Program-made: the position numbers and the translations under genes
In this document: positions 1 to 12,122 of the stretch, one piece after another
How the letters are laid out: every line of letters begins with the position of its first letter
Position numbering within the stretch: position 1 is the stretch's first letter
The notes under the pieces: generated by a model
The model's input: only the letters and a program-made list of their open reading frames with translations
Told to the model about the DNA's origin: nothing
Databases searched by the model: none
From: Caprimulgus europaeus
Taxonomy: Eukaryota > Chordata > Aves > Caprimulgiformes > Caprimulgidae
NCBI GenBank assembly: GCA_907165065.1
Contig: OU015523.1
Location: 16,305,834 to 16,369,833, forward strand
DNA: 64,000 nucleotides
Direction of reading: 5' to 3'

Positions 1-2255
1 GGCTTTGATGCATTTCTGATCAACATGGCATAAGAAACATTTTATTCCTTTGAGTCTCTGCTCCACAAAGAGGTCATTTTAGCTCTCGGAAGTCAGCAGG
101 AACAGTTGCTCTTCCTTACCCAAAGTCACTGCCTACTTGTGTGGCTGCCTCCCACACAGCATCCATCACCCAGAGATAAGGTTTTCTCTTCCCAGTACAC
201 ACTGGCCTGAGCTGTCTGTGGTCTTCTGCTAGCTACTTCACTCAATATGCCCACAGGCATTGTGTCCCACAAACAGTGGTTTCCTTGGGACACAAGGGGC
301 CCCTGCACCTATCCCTCCTCTGACAGAAGAGTAAAAGCCTCAAATCATTACTTGTCTATCCACAAGGTTCATTAAATTAGGTGGGCAGGCACAGGTGAGA
401 TACTCACAGTGAGGGGGAAAGACCAGGTCATGCATAACCCCCTACTAAACCTAAGAGTCTCCACACAGGTCAGCCTGAAGGCACACACAGGAAGGAGATG
501 AGGTCTCACTGGTTCACAAACCTACAAAACTAATTATTTAACCCTGCTTTTCAGCCAGGCCAACAAAACACTGCCTGTGTTACAGAGCTGAAGGGAACAT
601 CACATCACTTCAGAAGCTGCTTTCCATGCTCTGTAGCTTCCAAAAGACGCACAGAAAAATGTAGACCTTTCCCAGTTTATGCTGTTCTGACAGCCCTTTA
701 AGATGCTAAGGTAACTCATACCTATTCCTTGCAGAACCAGAGAAAGTTCTCCCTTCTGTCAGGGTCACTTATGTCAAGCATTATTTAAATATTTCTGAAT
801 TAACTTTTTTTTCAGAGAGATAAGACAATAAAAGCACATGGCAAATATTCTGAAAACTTAGAAATCTTGAAAGACAGATATATATAAAACAGTAAGTAGA
901 GCTAATGGCTGGGGTTTGTTGTTGGGTGGTTTTTTGGTTTGTTTTGAGGTTTTTTTTCCAATTCTTCATATTATTTCGCCCAATATTTAAGGGTAAACAG
1001 CACAGAACGACATGTGGGGGAAACTTCAGATGAAGTATCATGTATTTGATGAAATCAGAAATACCACAAGCTAGTGCAGCATTTCTGTCATCACCTCCCC
1101 TCTACCATCCAAAAGACACACCACCCCAAAACTGCAGATGAGGAAACAAAATTCTCTCATATATTTGCTTTCATGAAAGATAAATTTGTTTTATTCTATA
1201 TTTTGGGCCCTAATTCAGCAAACCACTTAAACATATGCTGAAGTTCATCATTTGCCACTCTACCACTTAAGCATCTACTCAAGAATATGCCTGAAGACAA
1301 GCATATGCACAGCTCGTGGCTGACTGTGGACCTTACATCTTTCTGTTCATTTATGCAACTATTCTAAATCTAGTGACGTGAATGTACAAGGAAGTAACAC
1401 ATTTTAAGTAAATTTAGCACTTACTGGGAAAATTTAAAATTTAATTTGCCTATCCACATAAATAATCTGAATAATTATTTAAAAAATAAGAGGTAATTCT
1501 TGATACCTTTCAGAAACAGCTTAATTCTAACAATTACTTTAAGCTGTCAGGATAGTCAGAAACAGTGGTGTGGACTCTTGCTCTGTATCAGTGCTGAGCA
1601 ACCAAACCTGGAGGTGAAATAATGCTTCCCCTCACAAAGGAAACAAAAAAACCCGTGGTCATAAGCATGCGGTATGACAAATATTATTTGTAGAAGCTAT
1701 TCAGTAAGTAATTTCAAATAAGTAAAATGCAAAGAAACCACAGGATGTTCACAAACAATTTGCAAATTGAAATGGAAGAGGAATTCATTAAATAAATTAT
1801 TTGCTATAAATTATTCACCTGCCTCTAATCTTACTACCACTTAGACTATAAAATTCATGCCATAAAAGATACAGGATACATAACAAGGTATCATTAACTT
1901 ATGCATTTCCCTGTGCTGCTTTATTTTGGCTGTCCAGTTGTATTATTGCATTAAGGAAGCCTTTTGTCTTTAATGTATTTTGACTGCAATACATTTTTGT
2001 TTTAAAAGCTGAGCTAAGGAGACCTGGTCTGATTTTTAGACTGTGATTTGATTTTTAGCTCCAAGGCTGAATAACTCTTCAAGTCCAAGAGAAGAATCCA
2101 AGCTGTTCTCTAAGCAAAACCAAAAGGAATGGAAATCTTACACAGTTGGCTAAGTTAATATTTCCACAATTTGGGTCCATTTCACAGAAATTCACAGTGA
2201 AGGGCAGGCATCTTTTTTGTGTCCATCAAGGCACATAGTGAACATTTTCATAAAA
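1..2255. other. Non-coding stretch, nothing recognised
   Basis: AT-rich unique sequence with many stops in all frames. The short open frames at 126-308 and 781-1041 lack domain, splice or composition support. Confidence 0.6.
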
Positions 2256-3155
2256 CATAGAATCATTTCGGTTGGAAAAGACCTTTAAGATCATCGAGTC
2301 CAACCGTTAACCTAACGCTGCCAAGTCCACCACTAAACCAGGTCCCTAAGCACCACATCTACACGTCTTTTAAATACCTCCAGGGATGGTGACTCCACCA
2401 CTTCCCTGGGAACCTGTTCCAATGCTTGACAACCCTTTTGATAAAAAATTTTTTCCTAATATCCAATCTAAACCTCCCCTAGTGCAGCTTGAGGCCATTT
2501 CCTCTCGTCCTGTCACTGGTTACTTGGTTGAGCAGACCCACCCCCACCTCTCCCCACCCTCCTTTCAGGTAGTGGCAGCAAGTGATAAGGTCTCCCCTCA
2601 GCCTCCTCTTCTCTAGGCTAAACAACCCCAGTTCCCTCAGCCACTCCTCATCAGACTTGTGCTCCAGACCCTTCACCAGCCTCACTATCCTTCTCTGGAC
2701 ACGCTCCAGCACCTCAATGTCCTTCCTGTAGTGAGGGACCCAAAACTGAACACAGGACTCAAGGTGCAGCCTCACCAGTGCCAAGTACACAGGGACAATC
2801 ACTTCCCTGGTCCTGCTGGCTACACTAGTTTCTGATACAGGCCAGGATGCCATTGGCCTTCTTAGCCACCTGGGCACAGTGATGGCTCTCATTGAGCCAA
2901 CTATCAACCAACACCCCCAGGTCCTTTTCCACCAGGCAGCCCTCCATCCACTCTTCCCCAAGCCTGCAGCGTTGCATGGGGTTGTTGTGACCCAAGTGCA
3001 GGACCCGGCACTTGGCCTTGCTGAACCTCACACAATTGGCCTCAGCCCATCGATCCAGCCTGTCCAGATCCCAGATAGTGCTTTCCTACCCTCAGGCAGA
3101 TCAACACTCCCACCCAACTTGGTGTCATCTGCAAACTTACTGAGGGTGCACTCAA
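2256..3155 (-). mobile_element. CR1 LINE 3' fragment with RT remnants, frameshifted
   Basis: On the minus strand two overlapping frames contain CR1 reverse-transcriptase blocks: KFADD-adjacent sequence near 3150, [13 protein letters not shown] and [20 protein letters not shown] at 3031-2825, then [19 protein letters not shown] and [15 protein letters not shown] in another frame. The frame changes and stops show decay. The 3' end is GGTTGGACTCGATGATCTTA and a single CATAGAAT octamer at 2256-2263. The 5' break at about 3155 falls in the block preceding the FADD motif. Confidence 0.93.
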
Positions 3156-3548
3156 TATAGGCGAGAGAAGCAGGAGGCACACATCAGAATGAAGAGGCAA
3201 GGAGGAGGTAGGAGCAGATCACAGACAGGGGACAGCAGTGGCTCTCTGGGACCCACTGGCTCTACACTGGATCACAGGGCCAGCAGAATCCATGCTTAAG
3301 TTGCTTTTCTCCCCTGCAGCTGCAAGACAAGCTGCCAGCCATGCTCTGGCTATATGGCCAGAGGAATAATTTCCAGAAAGAAACTTAAAATACAGTCTAC
3401 AATTCTTTTTAGCCACAAAAATAAAATCCCAGAAAGCGTTCTCACTCATAACCAAGGATGAAGACAGCTTTTTCATCATTTGTCTCCAGACTTAGCTGTT
3501 CTAAGTGACAGCTATATTCCACTGCTTGTTTGGTCTCTCAGCAGATGG

Positions 3549-3602
3549 CTTTTTTGGGCTTTGGGGGTTTTTTGTTTGGTTGGTTTTGGTTGGTTTTTTT
3601 TA
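3549..3602. repeat. T/G-rich low-complexity tract
   Basis: Runs of T interrupted by GG (GGTTGGTTTTGGTTGGTTTT). Similar tracts occur at 18640-18695 and 21310-21354. They are simple sequence only. Confidence 0.85.
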
Positions 3603-4879
3603 ATACCATATTTATTTACTTTTAATTAAAATCATTATGATTGTCACTGAATTTCTGTTTGTGGAAAACTAATGCAAACTGTGATTATTTGGTTACGGAG
3701 GAAGAGAGGGGAAAAAGGGTTCTTGCAGTTGTCAAAATAATCTTCTAATTGTCTACAGAGTGAACACTACCACTGCTGTTGGCAACGGGTTGACAAACAC
3801 TACACCTCATCAGCCAGACACATTTTTACTCCTTTGAAATGAAAGCAGAGTTGGTTTAGAGAGCTTCATCACCTTGGACTGACTGATAGCAAGCTTAGTC
3901 CTTGGCCCAGTGGGTATAGGGTGCATTTATCAAGCCTTGGCACATACAGTGTTATTACACACTGGTGTTTCCACTTACAAGTGCTTTAAAAAACCCTCAG
4001 AACAGGGCCTGAGGAGGCAAGGGCATAGGGTTTGCTCATATTGGAGACCTCTTCGAAGATTCTCGTCCCAGTGCTTCACCCACAGACCTTAAATGCTAAA
4101 TAAGCTCTACCATGGCAGTTGCTACATCAAACACAGGGAGAACAGCTACGACACTGCTGACAGGACTGCTTCCTCTCCTTGCTTATTTTCAACATAAATT
4201 CATGTCAGCTCGGCTTTTTAAAAGGAACCTGAGGGAATTGAGTGCTTAATTCCCATAGGTACCCTATAAAATCCCAATCGCAACAGACAACTTTTTTTTT
4301 CCCCTAGTTCCAGAGTGAAGCCACAGCACAGGTAGAGTGGATTAGAAGGAAGGGCTGCATTTGGTCAGATGGAAATTAAGGTTCCCTTAAGCAATGAAGA
4401 CAATTCTTCAAAATGACAGAGGAGCAGATCCATCCTAGCACATCACCACCACCCATGGCAAAACTCACACAGAAACACCAAGTGAAGGCAGGCCAGTTGT
4501 GCTGCAAACCATCCTGGGCTCTCAAGCCAAGCCAGAGCCCTAAGGTACCCCCGACTCATCTCACAACAGAATCCAGGGGGGCAAAGCTTCCTCCAAAATG
4601 TCCTCAAGCCACAGGAGGCTTAAGAATGCCACCAGCATCACAGACTGCGCAGCAGTATGGGAAGAGGCAGCAAGCTGAGGGCAAGGAGCACAGACATCAG
4701 GCACACAAACTCCCCTCCCCAGTGCCACCTCTCCAACTTTCATTGTGGAGGTGGCCAAGACAAGGATGAAAGAAGAACCACATTTGATTTAGTCACCACA
4801 GGTTTTCTTTAAACAGGAGCCACTGTCATGAAAACTCAGGTGGGAACGTATTCAGCAGGCCACTGAGTGAATCAGCGGG

Positions 4880-5130
4880 CAGGCAGCATGGTTCTGTGGA
4901 GAAGGCACAGAGCTAGCAGTCAGGAGATGTATGCTCCAACCCCAGGTTGGCTATGGGAATCCTGCATGACCATGGGCAAGGCACTTCCTATCTCTGGGCC
5001 TCAGTTTTTCCATTGCCTCTATGATGATCTAAATAATGTGGCTGTTACCTTAGTCAGTGGAGAGAAAGTTTATATGAAGATTAACGTTAAAAATGTGGGT
5101 GGAGCACTGTATGGATATGAAAGGTTCTGA
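4880..5130 (+). mobile_element. Ancient MIR-type SINE
   Basis: The core reads CAGTCAGGAGATGTATGCTC, then CATGACCATGGGCAAGGCAC, TTCC, ATCTCTGGGCCTCAGTTTTT, CC. This is the characteristic order of MIR/CORE-type SINEs shared by amniotes (discriminating phrase: gacc-tgggcaa-cactt-ctctg-gcctcagtttcc). A degraded downstream part runs to about 5128. It is strongly diverged and has no terminal duplication left. Confidence 0.6.
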
Positions 5131-5269
5131 AAAATATGTGGGCCTCCTTCATGCTCCTCATCTCCTTCCACAAAGTGGTTACTCAAAGCAAAAATAATAT
5201 ATACTTCCTGCAAAGGCAGCATACACCAGACACATTTAGAAAACTGGAAAAAATTACCAACTTCTGTCT

Positions 5270-5415
5270 GAGGGCAGGAAAAAGGTACCCTGTGCTACAG
5301 AAGGGGAGAAAGACAGATGTCCAAAGTCACCCTGGAGCAAGGCAAAGGAAGAAGTCCAGATCTCTGGCACAGATTCAGCTATGGTATAAACACTGATGCT
5401 ATAGCCATAGTCAAG
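5270..5415 (-). mobile_element. Ancient MIR-type SINE, reverse orientation
   Basis: The plus strand shows ACAGAAGGGGAGAAAGACAG, then CCAAAGTCACCCTGGAGCAA and AGTCCAGATCTCTGG. This is the reverse-strand pattern of MIR-like SINEs (acag-tgggga-aaa-ccaaggtcacacag-agcagg...ccagatctcctg). It is diverged, and boundaries are approximate. Confidence 0.4.
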
Positions 5416-8400
5416 AAGGTCAGAAGTAAATGGCAAAGTTCTCATTAGCCTGACCTGGAGGTCCATCAGGTGCTAGAGGTAGGTGGGACAAGCACTCATC
5501 TTCCTCCAGATCAAGCAATTCCTTTCAAACCCCTAAACAAACAGTAGGACACTGCAGCAGAAGCATTCCTCAGAAAGGACAAGACAAAACACCTTTTCAA
5601 TCTTTTTATTTTGCAGCTTTTTTGGCTTGCAAAGCTATCCCCCTTGCCCAGCTGAGGGTGCCACATGCTCCTTTTCCTCACCCAGGAGACACCAATCTAT
5701 CACTAGGGCCACTCACTTGTCCCTGATCCCCAACATGTGCTTTCTACCCCTTCTACTTGCTCAGAGCATGGAAATGGCAGCAGGTAGTAATGGAGCCCAC
5801 ATCTCCTAATCCCCAGTGCTCACAGCCAAAAAGAAAGGAAAAAGCAAAAACAAAGAGTCCCCCCCCACACTCCCCAGAGCCTGGTTTCTCCCTTACAGGC
5901 ATCCCTTACGTTGCTGCTGCTGAATTACAGCCTTAGGAAAATAAAAGAAAGAGGCCCAAAAGGCAGCTAAGGAAACCCACCGTCCGTTGGCTTCCCTCCA
6001 CGCCAGGCAAGCGGGCTCCTTCTGCTGCAGTGACTTGGCAAGCGCCCCTCGCTCTGACTCAGCACCTCGCCGGCACCTCCTGTCAATTATTCCCACAAAC
6101 TGCTGATGCCAGAAGGGCTATTTGCAATTAGGATGCAACACGATGCAACACAAGCCGGTGGTGATGAGATGCCTCAGCTCCCCCCACTTCACCTGCAGCG
6201 GTCCCCTCCACTTCAGCCCTCTGGCTCAGGGCTGGAGCTCCCAGGGAGGGTGAAGGGGGGGGGGTTAGTGCAAGAAGGCTGGAGGATGGAGACCAGGGTG
6301 AGTGAGGGAAGCCTGCCTGTGTTGTACCTATTCTGTGGATAAACAGGCAACTGCTGACAGTGTGGCAGCCAAAATACAGTCTTACCAAAAAAAAAATAAA
6401 TAAAAGCAACCACTAGAAATAGGGACGAGCAGCAAGAACAGATGAGACTGTGCAAAAAAGGTACTGAAGAACTAACTAATACAGAGAATTCCCCAAAGAA
6501 CAAGCAAAACACACCCTGCTGCAATTCCATGCAGCTGAGAAACACAAGCCTACCCTCTGCATCTGAGGCATTCTCGGTGCAGGAGAGGGAGGTGCTGATT
6601 GCGGATGAGTCCCATAATAGGGGCCCAGGGCACACCAGCTGTTTCAGGGGCAAAAGGAAGGGCTGCCCTTGACAAGCCAAGGACACGATGATTCTGCAGA
6701 CAGACTGAGGCTATTCTGTCTCTCTGCCAAGTAGCCAAGGTCCTCTCAACCTCTCTGAGCCAGTAGCTCCCAACAAACAGCCAGAAAGCCAAGCAGGCTT
6801 GCAGCCTAGCAGCTCCACAATCAGAGTTGTTCAGACATCAAACCCATCAGACAGTGAAGTTCAAACACATGCTTAGCTATGGAAGCAGCTCAGTGGCCAC
6901 ACAAGCCCAGAAGCACCCTGTGGAAGCCCTCCAGCAGCTTCTTTCTCAGGGCTTCACTAAAACAACAGGTTCTGCCACCCACACGCCTCTCTCCTTCCCC
7001 AGGAGTCAGAGGGGGGTTCAGGCCCCCCTCACTGGCACAGGCAGCAAGAGGAAGGAGAGCCAGCAATGCACAGGAGCTGGGGGGACCCAGAGCATTTCCT
7101 GCAGCAGCACCCAGGGACCTTTTAACCAAGAAGCAGGACTGTATTTTCTGAATTATCACTTAAAAACCAAACATTTCATAGAGCACAGCTGATGCCGAGA
7201 GGCTGCATGGGAACACAGGTTGGTGCAGGCGGGTGTAAAGCTGGAGCACAAGGCCCCAAGAAGCACTTAGGGTTTGATGCTAAAGCCTGTAGTGAATTGT
7301 TCCCTACAATACAATGTAACAGTCACATTATACAATGCAGGAAAGGGATGAAATAGCCATGCTAACCAATGGCTAAAGCGTCCAACACATCTCATAGACC
7401 ATTATCCCACAGCTGCAGGAGTAATGTCCTGCCTAGAAATACAGCGTGGATAAAAGGGCAGAGAGATCAAACTGCAAGATGAGTAATGCACAGATCCTAC
7501 CTCAATAGCTGAAGAGACGTTAACCAAAACCCATATCTCACTACAGCAACCTGGATTTTTCAATGGCCTCCTGATCAGGAAGGGCATGTCTACTGCACAG
7601 CATGGAGGAAAAGCAAAGGAACAAAGTCAAAGAAAACAGCAAAAAGGGTTGACTTCAGCAACATGTGGACAAAGTGTCACAGCAGGTTACAATTTTGCAG
7701 TGTCTTAAAGAGTTTAGGTAAGGCTTGGAACAGCCAGTCCCAGGGCACTGGGAAGCTAGAAAAGTGCAGCTGATGCACGGAGCAACCCAAGTCACAAAGT
7801 AACGGTGACTGCTACATAATCAAATTTACCATCCCTGTAAGAGACACGGCGCTGGAACTTTGCAACACACCTCTCATTAGAAAAGGCATCACAAGAAAAA
7901 CGGTCAAAACACTAACTCCAGAAGTGGGGCAATTAAAGTTGTTACGCTCTGTATGGTGGTTCATTGAAGAACTCTCAGCATCCTCAGTGAAAAGGTACTA
8001 GAGGTACTCAGTTCCCCTGAACAAAAAGAAAAGCTGAGAAGTAAGGAAGCACATTGTATGGTCAAACAAAAGGAACAAGAAGCTAAGCAGTTGCTTCAAT
8101 AAGCTGGTAGCTAGGAGGGCTGAGAACAAAACTGAAGGCCAAACTGCAAAAGTCAAAAAACAAACAAGCATTTCAGTATATTCAAAGGACAAGCCCAAAA
8201 CTGCTGAACAGTAGGAGAATGACTTTTTTCAGGTGGCTGTGCTGCTAGCAAAGACATGCAAGCTCTTGCTAAGTCAGGTGTTTCTTGAAGTCAGCAATGA
8301 TTTCCTTAAGAGAGGGCACAGGCTAACCTGGAAGTTGCAGCAGGGATTGGTTAAACCGATTAAATTCCCTAAGCCCCTAAAAATACACAAAAGGAGACAA

Positions 8401-9322
8401 ACCAGCCTGATCTCTGCTCAGAGGAACTTGTGCCCCTTCAATCCACTCAAATTCTGGAAGGTAAAGGACAGGACTATGTCTGTCTGAATTTTCAGTCACT
8501 TCAAAGGGCACCTGCTAAACCATTCTGGGCAGGATGCCAGTTTGGTGCCAGTCCTGTCCCCTGCTCCAGTGGGGTTCGTGCCACCCATGCTCAGGCTGAG
8601 ACCAGAGCTGCTACCCCAGCGTGTGGTGTCCAGGCTCAGAGGTGTGGGAGCCCCTCTCCCCCTGCCCTTGCTCTGGCCCCGATTAAAAAGGATTACCCCC
8701 AGGTTTCATACCAGCTCTGGGGTAGTTTAATCTATTCCTTAATATCTGGAATAGAGACAGGGAGCTGGCAAAGTGATTTGGGCTGGCTGAGACCAAAGAA
8801 GATTGAGAGAGACTTCCAAGGGATCTGACAAGGCTTGGCAAGTGGGCAGCACAATGCAAGATGAAATTCAACATTACCAAACGAACAGTAATAAGAACTT
8901 GAGAGAATAATCTGAACTACTCATACCATGAGGCTCTAAGTCAAATGTAATCACTTGAAGAAAACATCTTGGTATCACTGTGAACGGCTCAATGAAAACA
9001 TCTGTTCAACATACAACAGTGGTCAAAAAAACAAGCAAGCTGTTAGGATGTCTAAGGCGGAGGCTGAAAAGGATGTTGGAAGTATTAAAATGTTGCTGTG
9101 AACACTGACAGTGCACACTCTCAGACCAGACATAAGGAAACTTATGATTTTTCCTTTCCTTTTCTGTTTCTACTGTTTCTGCTTATTCTAAACACAACCC
9201 ATAATTAACTACCAGGAATGATTAGCTCATGTTATTGTAAAGCCAAGAGCTCAGCAGAAATCACAGAGGCCTGTGCATTTATAAGGATACTGCAAACATC
9301 CACAGATATGTCAGGTAGAATT

Positions 9323-9369
9323 AAAAAAAAAAAAGGAAGAAAAAAGAAGAAAAAAGGAAAAGAAAAAAC
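9323..9369. repeat. A/G-rich simple tract
   Basis: About 47 bases of almost pure purine (AAAAGGAAGAAAAAAGAAGA type). Low complexity, no gene content. Confidence 0.9.
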
Positions 9370-11118
9370 ATAGCAGCACTACACCCTCATGCATACAGGC
9401 ATTAGCCAACTTCTAATTAACGAAGATTAGGAAGTAATCTCCCCAGTGGGCATGCAGAGAGGGTGTACCAGCCTACTTGCTCTTGGCAGACACTGCTTAC
9501 ATGCCAGACAGGGGAAGAGCAGAACCCGGACAATCCCCCCACGCAGCCCATGCCATTTGGGAGGCTGAGGTTGGGGTGACCAGTGGGGCTGCACACCAGC
9601 CCCCTGATAACTGAAGAGGCTGCAAGAAAGGGCTCAGTTACCCCAGCTCAACCTTGCTCTTGGCAAGGGGGGAATTTTTGTGTTTGTTGGTTTGCAAGGG
9701 GAAGGGGCTTCCCTGAGGAAAGGAGAGAACATGGACATTTTATTCTCTCTGCCTTGGTAGGAGAAATACATATGACCTAGTTCATTTTATGGCAAGGAAG
9801 TGGAGTGTGGGCACCTCTCAAATTAAGACAGGCTTTTGTAGGCTTTGAAGTCCAGAGAAATATGTACACCCAACCTTCTCCTAGGGCAACCCATAGTGCT
9901 GGCATGGCATCAGACCCTCTGTACTAAACCCCTGGTACCAAGTACTCACAGAGGGGGTTTCTGCACCCCTTGTCCAAACACCCGACATTGGCCACACCAT
10001 CATGGACCAGAACATGACAGAAGTCATTCTTGGTTCATGTGCCTTTTGTTTGACAACACATTGTAAATGGTGTGTGTCTGTGTCCCTCTCTCACTCCCAA
10101 AATTACATCCCTGGCTTCTGTGTTTGGAGTAAAACCAAAGCATGGATGTAACTGAGTAGAGTTCAGACATCAGCTTTCTCCTGCTGATGCTTGTGAAACA
10201 CAATCTAGCTCTTGTTCTCAGAGCTAGGTTGACTCACGAGGATGTGAGGGAAAAAAAAAAAAAGCACAAGTTTATATCCTGAAGTGTCTGATCAATCTAA
10301 TATCAAAATTACACATGAAATTAACTTTGTGCCAATATGCAAATGCACAAGTACTGCTGTGCTGCCAGAAGAGCCGTGGCTCTGCACATGCACGTGTAAT
10401 GAGAGACTGAGCTTGATCTACTAGTCCTGTTCTGACATCTCCAGCAACTGCTCCAGAAGGGGAAACAAAGATTAACAAGCAGGCTGTATTTCCTAAATAT
10501 TTCTGAAATAGAAAATTGTCTTAGTTCATATGCCACATTCTGCTTCTTTTGATGCCAATAGTGTTCTACAGCATGATGAATAAGGAAAGGACACGGGCAA
10601 TGCCATGTACATGTTTGCATACATGTGTCAAGATGGCAAAAATAATGGGCAGAGACTGTGCACGGATAAAAACCAACCTGCAGAAATTGGTGGTATCACT
10701 GTTGTTTTTAAAAGTCCTGTAGAAATAAAAAATAGCAACCACTAAGGCTTTCACTGTGAGTACTGCCACCAAACCAAGCCTTAGCAAATGTGAAAAGTTT
10801 TGTAAAATCATAACTGTTTCAAAAGAAAATGAGGGAGAAATTATCAGAAATAGAGAAAAATCCAACACAAGCATCTTTGGGATGAAAAGTTTTGACTTTT
10901 CATATAAAAATATCTTTTTGCTTGTGGTATTTTTTTAATGTTATAATAATACAGTTCCACAAAGAAACATGACATTGGTTGACCTAAGAAGGAAATCCTC
11001 TCAAAATTTTCCTTTCAAAACCATCAAATCACTTCACTTCTATTTCCATTCAAGAAGAAGCCAAATTCCTCAGTCCTGATGAAACAGAACACTTGTCCTC
11101 AGCCCAGCTCAGGCAATA

Positions 11119-11273
11119 GAGAAAAAAAAACACAAAAAAACAAAAGGCAGAAGGCAGAATGGACACAAGTGACCTCCAAATCTCCAAAAGAGATTAAAAC
11201 ATATAAGGGGAAAAACAACCACAACAAAAACCCAACCAAAAAAAAACAAATCCAAAAACACCACCACCACAAC
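11119..11273. repeat. A/C-rich low-complexity tract
   Basis: Repeated AAAAACAAC and ACCACCACC blocks, including AACAACCACAACAAAAACCC. The open frames on both strands here are low-complexity artefacts. Confidence 0.8.
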
Positions 11274-11411
11274 AGTTCACTGTGCATAGTTAATAATATT
11301 GTGTTTTCTCCCTGGTGCACAAGATATGAAACATTTGTGAGAGAAAAGTGGGGTGACATATGACTCGGAGCCTTGTAGATGTGACTTCTCTAAAGGAAAG
11401 GCTGGGCAGAT

Positions 11412-11550
11412 GTCTCACCTGACAGCAAGCAAATCATTTCATCTCTGTACACTTCAGTTTTCCATGCTATAAATCAAACTGACTGCCCTCACAAAGTAAG
11501 TTTGGAGACTCTCAATTAGGTAATGTTCGTAAATGACTGTGCAAACACAA
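11412..11550 (+). mobile_element. Ancient MIR-type SINE fragment
   Basis: The sequence contains GCAAGCAAATCATTTCATCT, CTGTACACTTCAGTTTTCCA and TGCTATAAAT, aligning in order with the MIR core phrase tgggcaagtcacttaacctctctgtgcctcagtttcc. Boundaries are approximate and the match is partial. Confidence 0.45.
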
Positions 11551-11889
11551 GGTAGTATTAACTGGGGAACTGTCTTTGTTACACTACTGTCTGTTAAACA
11601 ACCAGGAGCTAAATTTCTCTCTGAACATTTACAAAAGGGAAAGCAGCATTAATGCTCTGCAAGAAGAATACTACAAAGAACAGATTTTCAGTGCCTGCAC
11701 TTCTCCTTGAAAAAAAAACTGTTTTAAAAGCACTTTACTTAAAAAGCACAATGATAGTAGCATCTTGCTAAATATAGATGACTCACCACAATTTATTAGT
11801 GAACATCCCTAAAGAGTACCATTACAGTATTGCTTAACCTGCTGCATAAATTTAAGCATTCTCCTGTGGTTACTGTTCGGACCAAGACA

Positions 11890-12122
11890 CTCAGGACTAC
11901 AACCACCATCTGCTGACCTTCACTGGGTGACAAAGCCTCTCTGAGCCTCACTTTCTCCATCTGTATTGTTGGTATAATAATAAAAACTCATCTCCCCAAC
12001 AAAGGCAGGAAAAATTATTTCTAAATTTCTTAATGAGTTGTTTATACCATACTTTGTATATCCATATTGCTACTGAGCAGCTAAATATAGCTGTTCTCAA
12101 GGCACTTTGAGATCCCTTGGAG
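11890..12122 (+). mobile_element. Ancient MIR-type SINE
   Basis: ACCTTCACTGGGTGACAAAG, CCTCTCTGAGCCTCACTTTC and TCCATCTGTATTGTTGGTAT, AATAATAA follow the MIR order closely. A downstream segment GGCACTTTGAGATCCCTTGG at 12101-12120 resembles the SINE tail phrase gcgctttgagatcc. It is the most complete of the SINE-like copies here. Confidence 0.6.

Larger units (their letters stand above)
5420..11410. other. Non-coding stretch
   Basis: No exon is supported. Open frames up to 157 codons (6213-6686 minus) come from C/T-rich sequence. A possible further SINE remnant (AATGGAGCCCACATCTCCTA at 5789) is too short to call. Contains the A/G tract at 9323. Confidence 0.55.
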
